Below, piece after piece: positions 17,601 through 24,618 of a DNA stretch of 64,000 nucleotides. This stretch comes from Mycobacterium sp. URHB0044. GTDB taxonomy: Bacteria > Actinomycetota > Actinomycetes > Mycobacteriales > Mycobacteriaceae. The stretch covers positions 175,543 through 239,542 of the forward strand of contig NZ_JIAW01000012.1 of the NCBI RefSeq assembly GCF_000620625.1. Direction: 5' to 3'. Below the pieces are notes generated by a model, which was not told the origin of the DNA, did no database searches, and was given only the letters and a program-made list of their open reading frames with translations. The translations under genes were made by a program, and so were the position numbers. Numbering within the stretch: position 1 is the first letter of the stretch; each line of letters starts with the position of its first letter.

Positions 17601-17870
17601 GCGCCCTACTACGGTGCGATATGTTTCGGGCTCGATTCGGGTGGACAGTGCGGTCGAATCAACGAGGTCCGCGAAAAGAATTGTCAATCGTCGGATTTCG
17701 CCGTGATCTGCAGGCGCCGCGAGCAGATCCTCGGCATCAGCATTGTTGCGGTCCACGGCCAGTACTTGGCCGGCGAGAAGGTCTGCGGTGAACCGATCGC
17801 CCTTGGCTAGGGCTGCCAGTGCACGATCGAGCAGTTCGTCGACGCCTGCTGGTTTGTCGTGTTGGCTCAC
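14664..17870 (-). CDS. Class III nucleotide cyclase fused to AAA/STAND-type ATPase and TPR-like repeats
   Basis: The 1068-residue protein starts with GTG 17870, which overlaps the preceding stop by four bases. Residues 10-50 are a short helical repeat. Residues 60-235 are a class III cyclase with metal aspartates Asp68 (FADLVDST) and Asp112 (STKGDG) and transition-state residues Asn183 and Arg187 (LAANMAARM), so it may be active. The P-loop GDAGIGKS (278-285) opens an ATPase domain with VLVEDMHWFDED as Walker B. The last 500 residues are helical TPR-like repeats. Such proteins are large signalling regulators in mycobacteria. It is embedded in the island operon. Confidence 0.88.
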   Translation of the reverse strand: MSQHDKPAGVDELLDRALAALAKGDRFTADLLAGQVLAVDRNNADAEDLLAAPADHGEIRRLTILFADLVDSTALSTRIEPETYRTVVGRYRDDVIRIVNRYEGHIGSTKGDGLLAFFGHPQAHEDDVQRSVQVGLDITREIATLSARVRRRFGFEINVRVGIHRGIVYLDTAQDDVYGLAANMAARMCSLAEPGTVAVSDSIEPLIRDSFELAARLPKSVKGVDDPVRHFLVVAERDVTRMTFGPLVGRHPEFAYIEQCWARAQVGRLDRPGVAFVGDAGIGKSRLAWSAVDMAERSHAIVLQLIGSPFHTDVGLRPIRRLLERQCGIGRTSDPAERLRYLEREVEERSLESSALIPLLAPVLGIDPRSGYRPVHAEGRKLYGQIAGAVHDYLLACVHDAPALVLVEDMHWFDEDSIEVLQSLMRADLGGHVLIVMTSREQVPLTDSSQVEAFELKPLTDDETDDLIVALYPEVTPDDQRAVRRRCDGVPLYIEEVVTKLKEHPTDESNSVGVPDSLYEALFARLRSSKNAVQVVEAAAIIGSRIERSLLLSVVDLSEDEVDQVIQQLSNGRVLEPLDQDSWRFRHELLREVAAELSPPSLRLLQHSRIADALASAATDGNPDWPLIARHYERAERYTEAASAYGQASANAGQRGALGEARTYLTYAVSQAERAAPGAERDQQEISLRLRRAFLAQAAEGVSSPNVAADFERCLQLCGSDLRDDDVFSTVMSLYPYYTMRADLDRAERLVQSIRVNLTGTRAGFLPVNDFALGMLAWYRGDFGYSRAKLEMAANSLSEEAMRELDTMLFMPNDTTAGLYTHLALARYVEGDLGGVEADLASAEQRCERLPFPQGAFSLAYTRQIEVLIRIEAGQLGRANEVAIDVGKLGEQHGFDSWALIGAAQREMVSAISSLAERGGDAATLPAQIATMTGFIDTFRALGVIALITFYDAVLARMLIAANEPDEARMRLQIALDLADETGMHFYDAELVRLRSHTTDDVELRRADLRAALELARRQEAWIFELRVAADDFELSGEPARHALFEALSRFPHQSTWPELTRARTLLG

Positions 17871-18613
17871 AGCGCGATCGCGACGGGGAAATTCAGGACT
17901 TGAGGCGGCGTGGCGCCGGGAACGCTGATTTCCACGCTGCCGATGTATAGCCCGCTTGCGAGCCCTGCCGAATTGACGACGAGGGTGAATTCGTTCTTGC
18001 CGGCCTTCAACACGCCGCCAGTAGGCTCGAAACTGACTCGGTAGCTCGCGACGGGAGGAAGAGTCGGGGGTCCCCCCAACTTCAAGGTGACGAGCGTAAG
18101 CACGCGGTCGTTGATCGGATCCACTTGTCCTGCGGCCAAGGTGAATAACTCCTTGACCACCGGGTTTGCGTATTGAGCCGGACCGGCAGCTACCGTCTGC
18201 ACGATCTCCGCTCCTCGCAGCAACGCGATGTTCGCGAGTTTGATCGCGGACTGTGTCCACTGGTTCTGTTTGAAGGCGTTCTTGTCGACCTGATCTGCGG
18301 CTTCGGAGACGACCGTCGCGGCATCCTTGATGGCTCTGCCTACGACTGTGGCGACGTGGTCGGCGAGGATGAGCACGCCCTTTGTGGGCTCCACCTCGAG
18401 CGCCGTCTGGCCGATCTCGATCCCGCCGGTGGCTGCGATCTTGGCGAGCTCGGTCATCGACTTGATGGCATCCCCGGCGGTATAGGTAATCGGCTGGTTC
18501 GGGACTTGCTTGTTGATCTTCTTGAACGCGTCGACCGCCACTTTTTGCGACTCGTCGATGATCTTGTTGGCGTCGTCCGCAAACGCCTTGGCGATGTCCT
18601 TCGGATCGTCCAT
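17867..18613 (-). CDS. Helical phasin-like protein with C-terminal beta-sandwich (Ig-like) domain
   Basis: The 248-residue protein has no signal peptide. Residues 1-150 are predicted amphipathic helices (FADDANKIIDESQKVAVDAF; AATGGIEIGQTALEV), resembling phasins that coat polyester or lipid granules. Residues about 165-248 are beta-rich (YRVSFEPTGGVLKAGKNEF; GLYIGSVEISVPG), like an Ig-type sandwich. The divergent plus-strand gene at 20105 has the same two-part design. ATG 18613 overlaps the preceding stop (TAATG), and the 3' end overlaps the cyclase start. Exact family is not recognised. Confidence 0.68.
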   Translation of the reverse strand: MDDPKDIAKAFADDANKIIDESQKVAVDAFKKINKQVPNQPITYTAGDAIKSMTELAKIAATGGIEIGQTALEVEPTKGVLILADHVATVVGRAIKDAATVVSEAADQVDKNAFKQNQWTQSAIKLANIALLRGAEIVQTVAAGPAQYANPVVKELFTLAAGQVDPINDRVLTLVTLKLGGPPTLPPVASYRVSFEPTGGVLKAGKNEFTLVVNSAGLASGLYIGSVEISVPGATPPQVLNFPVAIAL

Positions 18614-18861
18614 TAGGGATTGCCCGGCGTTACGTTGTCTTCGGCGGTGTCGTAGACCTTCAGCCAGAATTCGTTGGCATTCGTGCCAGCGTTCTTGGTG
18701 ACGATATCCACGTCCGTGTGTGACATCCCATCCATCCAGCGTTTCCCAAGGTCTCCGAGTACGTTGGCCGTACGTGCGATGAGGTCCTTGGTAAGCATCA
18801 CGGTATCTTCCACGGTGTCCTGGAAATTCGGTGGCAGCGTGGCCTTCTTCGGATCGGTCAT
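18613..18861 (-). CDS. Small helical protein of unknown function
   Basis: This 82-residue product (MTDPKKATLPPNFQDTVEDT at the start) is not recognised. The middle (VMLTKDLIARTANVLGDLGKRWMDG) could form an amphipathic helix. It has no signal peptide, no cysteine and no membrane segment. An AAGGACGAC ribosome-binding site precedes the ATG, and its stop overlaps the next start by one base, so it is translated as part of the operon. It could be a partner of the phasin-like protein. Confidence 0.72.
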   Translation of the reverse strand: MTDPKKATLPPNFQDTVEDTVMLTKDLIARTANVLGDLGKRWMDGMSHTDVDIVTKNAGTNANEFWLKVYDTAEDNVTPGNP

Positions 18862-18871
18862 GTCGTCCTTC

Positions 18872-20026
18872 CTAGGCGTCGGTGTAGGTCTTCGCGTCGT
18901 ACGGCGACCGGCGGAACGGTTGGAACGTCGGCGGGGGGACGGGATTCTGCATGTACCTTCGAGCGGTGCCGGCCAGCATTTCGTGAGCCTGGCTGCCCCA
19001 TCCGAGTAGACAGGCCAACGCCGCAGTGGCCGTCGGGCTGAGCCCGCTGACCCTTTCCAGCTTGCTGGTGCGTACCCGAACGCCGGTGACTTGGCCGGGA
19101 ATAGGGGTGATCCAGATGTAGCCGCTGTCGACCTCGACCAGCCCGGTGTCGTTGTCTCGTGTCGAATCGATGTCGTAGTTGATGTAAATCGAGCCGTCCG
19201 CTTGCTTCGCCTTCCAGAAGACCAGTGCTGTGTCCAGGAAGTACTCCTTGCACTCCGCGCTGATCCGCTCCGACACCCGAGTTGCGCCGTTCTGGTCGTG
19301 GGGATCCGTCTGTGCCGTCATGTGACAGAAGAATGTGCAGCACTCGTGCCAGTTGATCGGTTCGACGATTTTCGCGATGTCTGCGACAGTCAAGTCGTCG
19401 TCCGTGGCGTCGGTGGTGACAAAGGCGCAGTACTGACCATTCACCTTTTTGAGCGCCCCGAAGCACGACATGGATCGTTCGGCAAACTGCGCGCCGACAG
19501 CTTCGGCCGCGTACGAGAGCCACGTCTGTCGGTTATTGATATCCGGAACGACTCTCTCGAGTGCCACGGCGGCCTCGGCTTCGTTTTCCGACGTCCAGGA
19601 CTTGAGGGATGGCCCGACGATGCTGAAGGCATCGGTGTCTTCTTCTGTTCCGCCGCGACCCGTTGCCGAGTAGATCTTCTTCAGGATGACCGCGGCGTAC
19701 ACCGCTCTCGCCAAAACGGGATCACGGTCGTTTTGCTCTTTCTCCGCGCCCCGAAGTTCGGCCAGCGCACGGTTGAGATCCGGAAACACGACACGGCTGC
19801 GTCCGCAGAGCACCGGTGGCCTGTTGAGAAATTTGGCGAGTTCGGCGTACCAGCCGTGTTGACCGAACCCCGTGGTGCCCGGAAGAAACTTCCCAACCAT
19901 GTCGATGAGGTCACTCGCTGCCGCCGCATCGTCGCCGTCGGCGCCGTCCTTCAGTCGCTTCTTAGCAGCACTAACTTCCTGGTCGATTGCACCGAAAAGG
20001 GCCAGTTGAGAATGAAGTTTCGACAT
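18872..20026 (-). CDS. Conserved-type protein of unknown function, possible lipid-binding (SRPBCC-like) C-terminal half
   Basis: This 384-residue protein is not recognised with confidence. The N-terminal 150 residues are helical and charged. The C-terminal half (WHECCTFFCHM, DGSIYINYDIDSTRD, VEVDSGYIWITPIPGQV, RTSKLERVSGLSPTATAALA) has the alternating pattern of a beta-sheet pocket with a long final helix, as in START/SRPBCC lipid-binding folds; this is a guess from pattern. It is the first gene of the minus operon, 78 bases from the divergent plus-strand operon. No signal peptide or membrane segment is seen. Confidence 0.7.
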   Translation of the reverse strand: MSKLHSQLALFGAIDQEVSAAKKRLKDGADGDDAAAASDLIDMVGKFLPGTTGFGQHGWYAELAKFLNRPPVLCGRSRVVFPDLNRALAELRGAEKEQNDRDPVLARAVYAAVILKKIYSATGRGGTEEDTDAFSIVGPSLKSWTSENEAEAAVALERVVPDINNRQTWLSYAAEAVGAQFAERSMSCFGALKKVNGQYCAFVTTDATDDDLTVADIAKIVEPINWHECCTFFCHMTAQTDPHDQNGATRVSERISAECKEYFLDTALVFWKAKQADGSIYINYDIDSTRDNDTGLVEVDSGYIWITPIPGQVTGVRVRTSKLERVSGLSPTATAALACLLGWGSQAHEMLAGTARRYMQNPVPPPTFQPFRRSPYDAKTYTDA

Positions 20027-20104
20027 GCCCCCGCCTCCCGTCGCTGGCGGTCATAGCATACCGTTGTGCGCTCGAAAGGCGGGGGGAACGATGGGGAGCG
20101 ATTC
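20027..20104. promoter_or_regulatory. Bidirectional promoter region of the island
   Basis: These 78 bases separate the two divergent operons. A TAGCAT (20054-20059, plus) and a TATGCT (20060-20055, minus) overlap and fit the mycobacterial -10 pattern TAnnnT on each strand, so both operons may fire from back-to-back promoters. GGGGAG (20093-20098) is the ribosome-binding site for the plus gene. Confidence 0.45.
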
Positions 20105-20797
20105 GTGAATGAGCGGGGCATCGGCGACGACGGCGCAATTTCCGACATCCCGTGGGCCGCGGTGTTCGACCCGGCGATCAACGTACGTGCCTTGGGCGAG
20201 ATTCAGGCACGTGGTTTCAAAGCCGCGACAGAACTCGTTGATCGATTCGTACAGATGAATCAAAGCGACAACGCGAGCTGCTCGACGGCGACGTCCAGTC
20301 CTGAGGTCGAGGCCGCCGAAACGCGCGATGCCACAACGATTCCGGATGTGCAGCGGTTGCTGGAATCATGGAAGGGCGTCGTCGCCCAAGTCACGCAATC
20401 ACTTCGCGGGGTAGGAGATACGTCGAGTCAGAGCGGAACCGCCACATTCGACCTGATGAACGACACCGCGAGCGGTCACATTGCGCTCGTTGCAACGGAG
20501 TCAGGCGCTGTCTCCACCGAGGTGTGGCTGCACAACAGCGGCGCGACGGATCTGGGTAAGGTGCGCCTTCGGTGCAGCGATCTGCTCGCCCACGACGGCA
20601 CGGTGATTGCCGCCCAGATGGTGCGCTTCGAACCGGATGTCGTCCCGATGCCTGCACGGTGTAGTCGAGGCGTGACCATGGAAATCGACGTCGCTGAGGG
20701 CCTTCCTCCGGCCTGCTACCGCGGGACGCTGCTCGCCGACGGTCATCCAGACGTGTGGCTGTCGATCGTGCTGACGATCAAACCGCAGCTACCATGA
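20105..20797 (+). CDS. Helical/beta-sandwich protein, second phasin-like coat candidate
   Basis: The 230-residue product starts from GTG 20105 with GGGGAG six bases upstream. N-terminal residues (WAAVFDPAINVRALGEIQAR, GFKAATELVDRFVQMNQ) look like a phasin helix. A linker rich in Ser/Thr/Asp follows, then a second helix (VQRLLESWKGVVAQVTQSL). The C-terminal 100 residues (STEVWLHNSGATDLGKVRLR, CYRGTLLADGHPDVWLSIVL) form a beta-sandwich pattern similar in layout to the gene at 17867. It overlaps the polyprenyl synthase start (ATGA). Function is inferred only. Confidence 0.65.
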   Translation: MNERGIGDDGAISDIPWAAVFDPAINVRALGEIQARGFKAATELVDRFVQMNQSDNASCSTATSSPEVEAAETRDATTIPDVQRLLESWKGVVAQVTQSLRGVGDTSSQSGTATFDLMNDTASGHIALVATESGAVSTEVWLHNSGATDLGKVRLRCSDLLAHDGTVIAAQMVRFEPDVVPMPARCSRGVTMEIDVAEGLPPACYRGTLLADGHPDVWLSIVLTIKPQLP

Positions 20798-21846
20798 CGA
20801 GCACCGCCGACCGAGCTGACTCGATCTTCGAAGTCGAAGGCCGACTGCGCGAGGTCGGGAAAGTCGTTCGCCGCTCCATGCTCGACGCGATGCCCGACGG
20901 CGAACCAGCACAATGGCTCTATGGGCCGATGCGCGACTATCCGTCGCGACCCGGCAAGGCCTTGCGGCCGGCGCTGTGCCTGTCTGCAGGTCGCGCATTC
21001 GGTGCGGAACCGGATGATCTGCTCGGGATCGCCGTCGCTATTGAATTGCTGCACAATGCATTTCTCGTACACGATGACATCGCGGACGGTAGCGAGATGC
21101 GGCGTGGTCGACCGACACTCGCAGCGACACACGGAATGGCCGCGGCACTGAACGCCGGTGATGGACTCGCGATCGTGGCCGGACAGGTATTGCGAAGGGC
21201 GACACGTCGGCTCGACCGTGACCTCGCCGACCTCGTATGGGGCGAATTCGACACCATGGCCATGCGCACTCTCGAAGGGCAGGCGACCGAAGTCGGTTGG
21301 CAGCTCGACAATGTCGAGGATTTGGGACCCGAAGACTACCTCGAGCTGATCATGCACAAGACGTGCTGGTATACCACCATTCATCCATTGCGGGTCGGCG
21401 CGATGGTGGGTTCAGGAGGGACGGCGGAGCTTGGTCCGCTGGTGCGGTTCGGCTTTCACTTCGGAGCGGCCTTCCAGATTCGCGACGATCTGCTGAATCT
21501 AGTTGGAGACGAGCACACCTACGGCAAGGAGATCCTCGGCGATCTGTACGAAGGCAAACGGACGCTCACACTGGTGCATCTGATGGCGACTGCGAAGGGG
21601 ACCGACCGCGTGTTGGTGAGCGACTACCTACGCCGCACCAGGACCGAGCGGTCGGAGGACCTCGTTCGCTCGGTGCGCCGGCTGATGGACGACTACGGCA
21701 GCATCGGGTTCACCCGCGAATACGCCGAGGGCATCCTGTTGGTTGCCGAGGAGTACTTCGAGCAGGCGTTCGCCGACGCCCAGGCGGGACCGGACCTCGA
21801 CTTCCTGCGCTCGCTGGTGCCTTACGTCTGGGCGCGGTGGCGCTGA
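20794..21846 (+). CDS. Polyprenyl (geranylgeranyl-type) diphosphate synthase
   Basis: The 350-residue trans-prenyltransferase starts at ATG 20794, overlapping the upstream stop. It has the substrate lysine/arginine motif GKALRPALCL, the first Asp-rich motif DDIAD (94-98) followed by RRGRPT, and the second motif DDLLN (230-234), where the last Asp is replaced by Asn. Ala89 at the fifth position before the first motif and Phe90 at the fourth do not settle chain length. The enzyme condenses IPP with allylic diphosphates. Its partner genes suggest the product feeds the flavoprotein of the same island. Confidence 0.9.
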   Translation: MTSTADRADSIFEVEGRLREVGKVVRRSMLDAMPDGEPAQWLYGPMRDYPSRPGKALRPALCLSAGRAFGAEPDDLLGIAVAIELLHNAFLVHDDIADGSEMRRGRPTLAATHGMAAALNAGDGLAIVAGQVLRRATRRLDRDLADLVWGEFDTMAMRTLEGQATEVGWQLDNVEDLGPEDYLELIMHKTCWYTTIHPLRVGAMVGSGGTAELGPLVRFGFHFGAAFQIRDDLLNLVGDEHTYGKEILGDLYEGKRTLTLVHLMATAKGTDRVLVSDYLRRTRTERSEDLVRSVRRLMDDYGSIGFTREYAEGILLVAEEYFEQAFADAQAGPDLDFLRSLVPYVWARWR

Positions 21847-21900
21847 ATCGGTGATCGGTAGGTCGGTCGGGCGCGGTTAGGCTCGACGTCGGGGGAAATC

Positions 21901-23298
21901 ATGTCTGACCAACCGAGGACCCGGCTCGCCAGCTGTGGTCACCGCTTCCTGATGCGTCGCATGGAACATGCCTTGGTGCGCAGGAACATTGCGATGCACG
22001 ACGATCCTCTGCGCGCGCAATCATTGTCGTTGTTGGCGGGGTCCGTCCTCGCGGTCATCGGCGTCGCCGCGTGTGCGATCCTGGCCTTCGCCAGGCCCCA
22101 GGGCACGCTCGGAACCGCCCCGATCGTGATGGCCCGAGAGTCGGGAGCGCTGTACGTCCGCGTCGACGACATCCTGCACCCGGTCCCGAACTTGGCGTCA
22201 GCCCGCCTGATCGCCCGGTCGGCCGTCACCCCCACCCTGGTGGGCGAGGCTGCCATCGCCAAAGCCAGACACGGGCCCTCGATGGGCATCCCGGGGGCGC
22301 CCGCAACGATCGGAACGCCATTGGCCGGGCCGTCGTGGATGGTCTGCGACACCGACCGCACCGTCGTGATCGTCGGCGCAGAATCCGCGGCCACCGACCG
22401 GCTCGACGGGTCGCGCAGCGTGCTCGTCACCCCGCGAGGCGAAGGCCCTGCGTCGACGTATCTGCTCTACGACGGCAGCCGAGCTGAAGTGGACCTGCGC
22501 AACCAGGCGGTGGTGCGCGCCTTGCGACTGGAAGGTGTTGCGCCGAAGCCCGTTTCGCGAGCGCTCCTCGACTCGCTGCCGGAAGTTCGGCCGATCGCCG
22601 CGCCGCCCATCGCGGGCGTCGGCACCGCCGGGCCGCCGTCGCTGGACGGAATTCCGGTCGGGGCCGTCGTGCGGGTGGTTCGCGCCGAATCGACCGACTA
22701 CTACGCCGTTGTCCGCGACGGCGTCCAGCGGATCGGCGAGGTGGCCGCCGATCTGATCAGATTCACTTACCCGGGCGGTCTCGACGAGGTCCCGTCCCTC
22801 GCACCGTCGGCGATCGCGCGAACCCGCATCGTGCAGGCATTGTCGGTCGAGGACCTTCCCCAGCGTGCCCGCGAACCGGTCGGGGCAGACGGTCCGGGTG
22901 CGGTCTGCGTGCACTGGCAGTCCGATCCCGCCGACAAACCTGCGCACAGCGCGGTGCTGACCGGCGAGCTGCCCGTCGCCGGGGACCGGTTGGCAAGCCT
23001 CGCCCGGGCCGACGGCGGAGGACCCAACGTCGATGCCGTGGCCGTCCCGGCGGGCCGCTCCATCGACGTCCGGGCGGCGTCGATCGCCGGGGACGACGGC
23101 GCGACGGGGCCGCGGTATCTCGTCAGCGATCTTGGTGTGCGCTACGGCATTCACGACGACGAGGCCGCCACGCACCTCGGCCTGACGGGCCCGCCCGCTC
23201 CCGCGCCGTGGCCCGTCCTCGCAGCCTTGCCACGCGGTCCGGAGCTCAGCGCCGACGCGGCGCTAGTCGTGCGGGATGGGCCGTCCACGCCGTCGTAG
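21901..23298 (+). CDS. eccB4: ESX-4 type VII secretion core protein EccB4
   Basis: The 465-residue protein has a cytosolic N-terminus (SCGHRFLMRRMEHALVRRN), one transmembrane helix (SLLAGSVLAVIGVAACAILAF, about 41-62) and a periplasmic region with EccB repeats and a conserved C-V-H-W segment (AVCVHWQSD). EccB is part of the EccBCDE membrane complex. GGGGGA precedes ATG 21901. It converges with mycP4, overlapping it by 36 bases at the 3' ends. Confidence 0.93.
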   Translation: MSDQPRTRLASCGHRFLMRRMEHALVRRNIAMHDDPLRAQSLSLLAGSVLAVIGVAACAILAFARPQGTLGTAPIVMARESGALYVRVDDILHPVPNLASARLIARSAVTPTLVGEAAIAKARHGPSMGIPGAPATIGTPLAGPSWMVCDTDRTVVIVGAESAATDRLDGSRSVLVTPRGEGPASTYLLYDGSRAEVDLRNQAVVRALRLEGVAPKPVSRALLDSLPEVRPIAAPPIAGVGTAGPPSLDGIPVGAVVRVVRAESTDYYAVVRDGVQRIGEVAADLIRFTYPGGLDEVPSLAPSAIARTRIVQALSVEDLPQRAREPVGADGPGAVCVHWQSDPADKPAHSAVLTGELPVAGDRLASLARADGGGPNVDAVAVPAGRSIDVRAASIAGDDGATGPRYLVSDLGVRYGIHDDEAATHLGLTGPPAPAPWPVLAALPRGPELSADAALVVRDGPSTPS

Positions 23299-24618
23299 GC
23301 GCGCAGCCGAGATCGACGCCAGCGCCGCGCCCGCCACGCACACCGCAGCACCGCCGAACGCGACACGCCGGGACAACGGGTCCGGGCGGCGCACCTCCGC
23401 CGTCGGGGCTGCGGGCCCTGCGGACGTCGGGACGGATGGTGGGGTGCCGGGACCGCCGGTGCTGATCGCGGCCAGGACGTCGACCACTCCGTGGCCGACT
23501 CGCGGATCCCACCCCGCCGCCGGAGCGTGGGCGGTGTCCTCGATGCGTTGCATCACCTGCCGCGCCGAGAGCTGCGGTTCGCGCGACCGTATCAACGCCG
23601 CCACGCCGGTGACGACCGGCGCGGCATAGCTAGTGCCCGAAATCCGCTCTGGCTCAGAGGAACCCGGCGGGCTGTCGATCAGACCCTCCCCATCGGGATC
23701 CAGCGAGACGACCGACTCGCCGGGCGCGGCCACGTCGACCCAAGGCCCGGCCATGCTGAACGTCGACGGGCGGCCGTCCAGATCGACCGACCCGACCGTC
23801 AGGACGTAGTCGTCGTACCAGGAGGGACTGACCACGACCTTCACCGCGCCCCAGTCCGGCAGGCCGGGGCGGGAGGGATCCGGCGGCGGGTTCTGCTCAC
23901 GGCATTGACCGGACCCGCCGACGTTGCCCGCCGCGGCGACGACGACCACGTTCTTGACGTCCACTGCATACGCGAGCGCCGCGCCGAGGGCCCCGTCGCC
24001 GATCTCCTCGTCCGCCGATAGGCAGGCGACGGAGGAGACGTTGATGACCGTCGCTCCCGCGTCGGCCGCCGTGCGCACGGCCATCGCGAGTGTTTCGACG
24101 TCACCGACACCCGAGCCCGTGGAGTCGACCGACCGTCGGAACCTGTTGCTCGACTGCCGGATGGCCATGATCGTGGCATCGGGTGCGAGTCCGCCGAACT
24201 CGTCAACCGCTGCAGCACCGATGATCCCGGCGACTATGGTCCCGTGGCCGTCGCAGTCCTGCGTACCGTCCCCGGTCGACACGTAGTCCCCACCGGGCAA
24301 CAGATGCGGCAGCAGCCGATGCCGGGACACGCCCGTGTCGATCACCGCCACCGTCTGGCTCGAGCCGCGCGACAGGCGCCAGATGGCCTGCAGGTCAACG
24401 TCACTCAGCTGACGTTGCTCGTCGGTGTCCTTGGCTTCGAGCGCCGACTGGCAGGGTTCGTTCTGCTCGGTGGCCTCCCGCGGTGCCGGCGACGCCGGTG
24501 GGGGCAACAGTGCGTCGTCGACCGAGGGAGGCATCACCGCGCCCGCCGGCGGTGACGTCAGCCCCGCCACCCAGACCAGGGCGACCGCCGTTGCGAGGCG
24601 CAGCACCGAACGGGGCAT
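23263..24618 (-). CDS. mycP4: ESX-4 mycosin, subtilisin-like serine protease MycP4
   Basis: The 451-residue protein has a signal peptide (SVLRLATAVALVWVAGL), catalytic Asp94 (VIDTGV), His125 (DGHGTIVAG) and Ser330 (SGTSYAAPV), and a C-terminal membrane anchor (GGAAVCVAGAALASISAARL). Mycosins are essential for stability of the type VII membrane complex and cleave some substrates. ATG 24618 overlaps the eccD4 stop by one base (TGATG), so the two are cotranscribed. Confidence 0.94.
   Translation of the reverse strand: MPRSVLRLATAVALVWVAGLTSPPAGAVMPPSVDDALLPPPASPAPREATEQNEPCQSALEAKDTDEQRQLSDVDLQAIWRLSRGSSQTVAVIDTGVSRHRLLPHLLPGGDYVSTGDGTQDCDGHGTIVAGIIGAAAVDEFGGLAPDATIMAIRQSSNRFRRSVDSTGSGVGDVETLAMAVRTAADAGATVINVSSVACLSADEEIGDGALGAALAYAVDVKNVVVVAAAGNVGGSGQCREQNPPPDPSRPGLPDWGAVKVVVSPSWYDDYVLTVGSVDLDGRPSTFSMAGPWVDVAAPGESVVSLDPDGEGLIDSPPGSSEPERISGTSYAAPVVTGVAALIRSREPQLSARQVMQRIEDTAHAPAAGWDPRVGHGVVDVLAAISTGGPGTPPSVPTSAGPAAPTAEVRRPDPLSRRVAFGGAAVCVAGAALASISAARLRRRGRPIPHD

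Noticed and set aside
17871..18260. 5' extension of the cyclase-ATPase frame to 18260.
   Set aside because: It overlaps the coat-like gene fully; the GTG at 17870 with a four-base overlap is the better start.
12598..21846. Reading the island as an encapsulin nanocompartment, because some encapsulin operons carry prenyl synthases.
   Set aside because: No encapsulin shell protein is visible in or near the island.
12598..21846. Reading the island as a prophage or integrative element.
   Set aside because: No integrase, tRNA attachment site or structural phage gene is seen.
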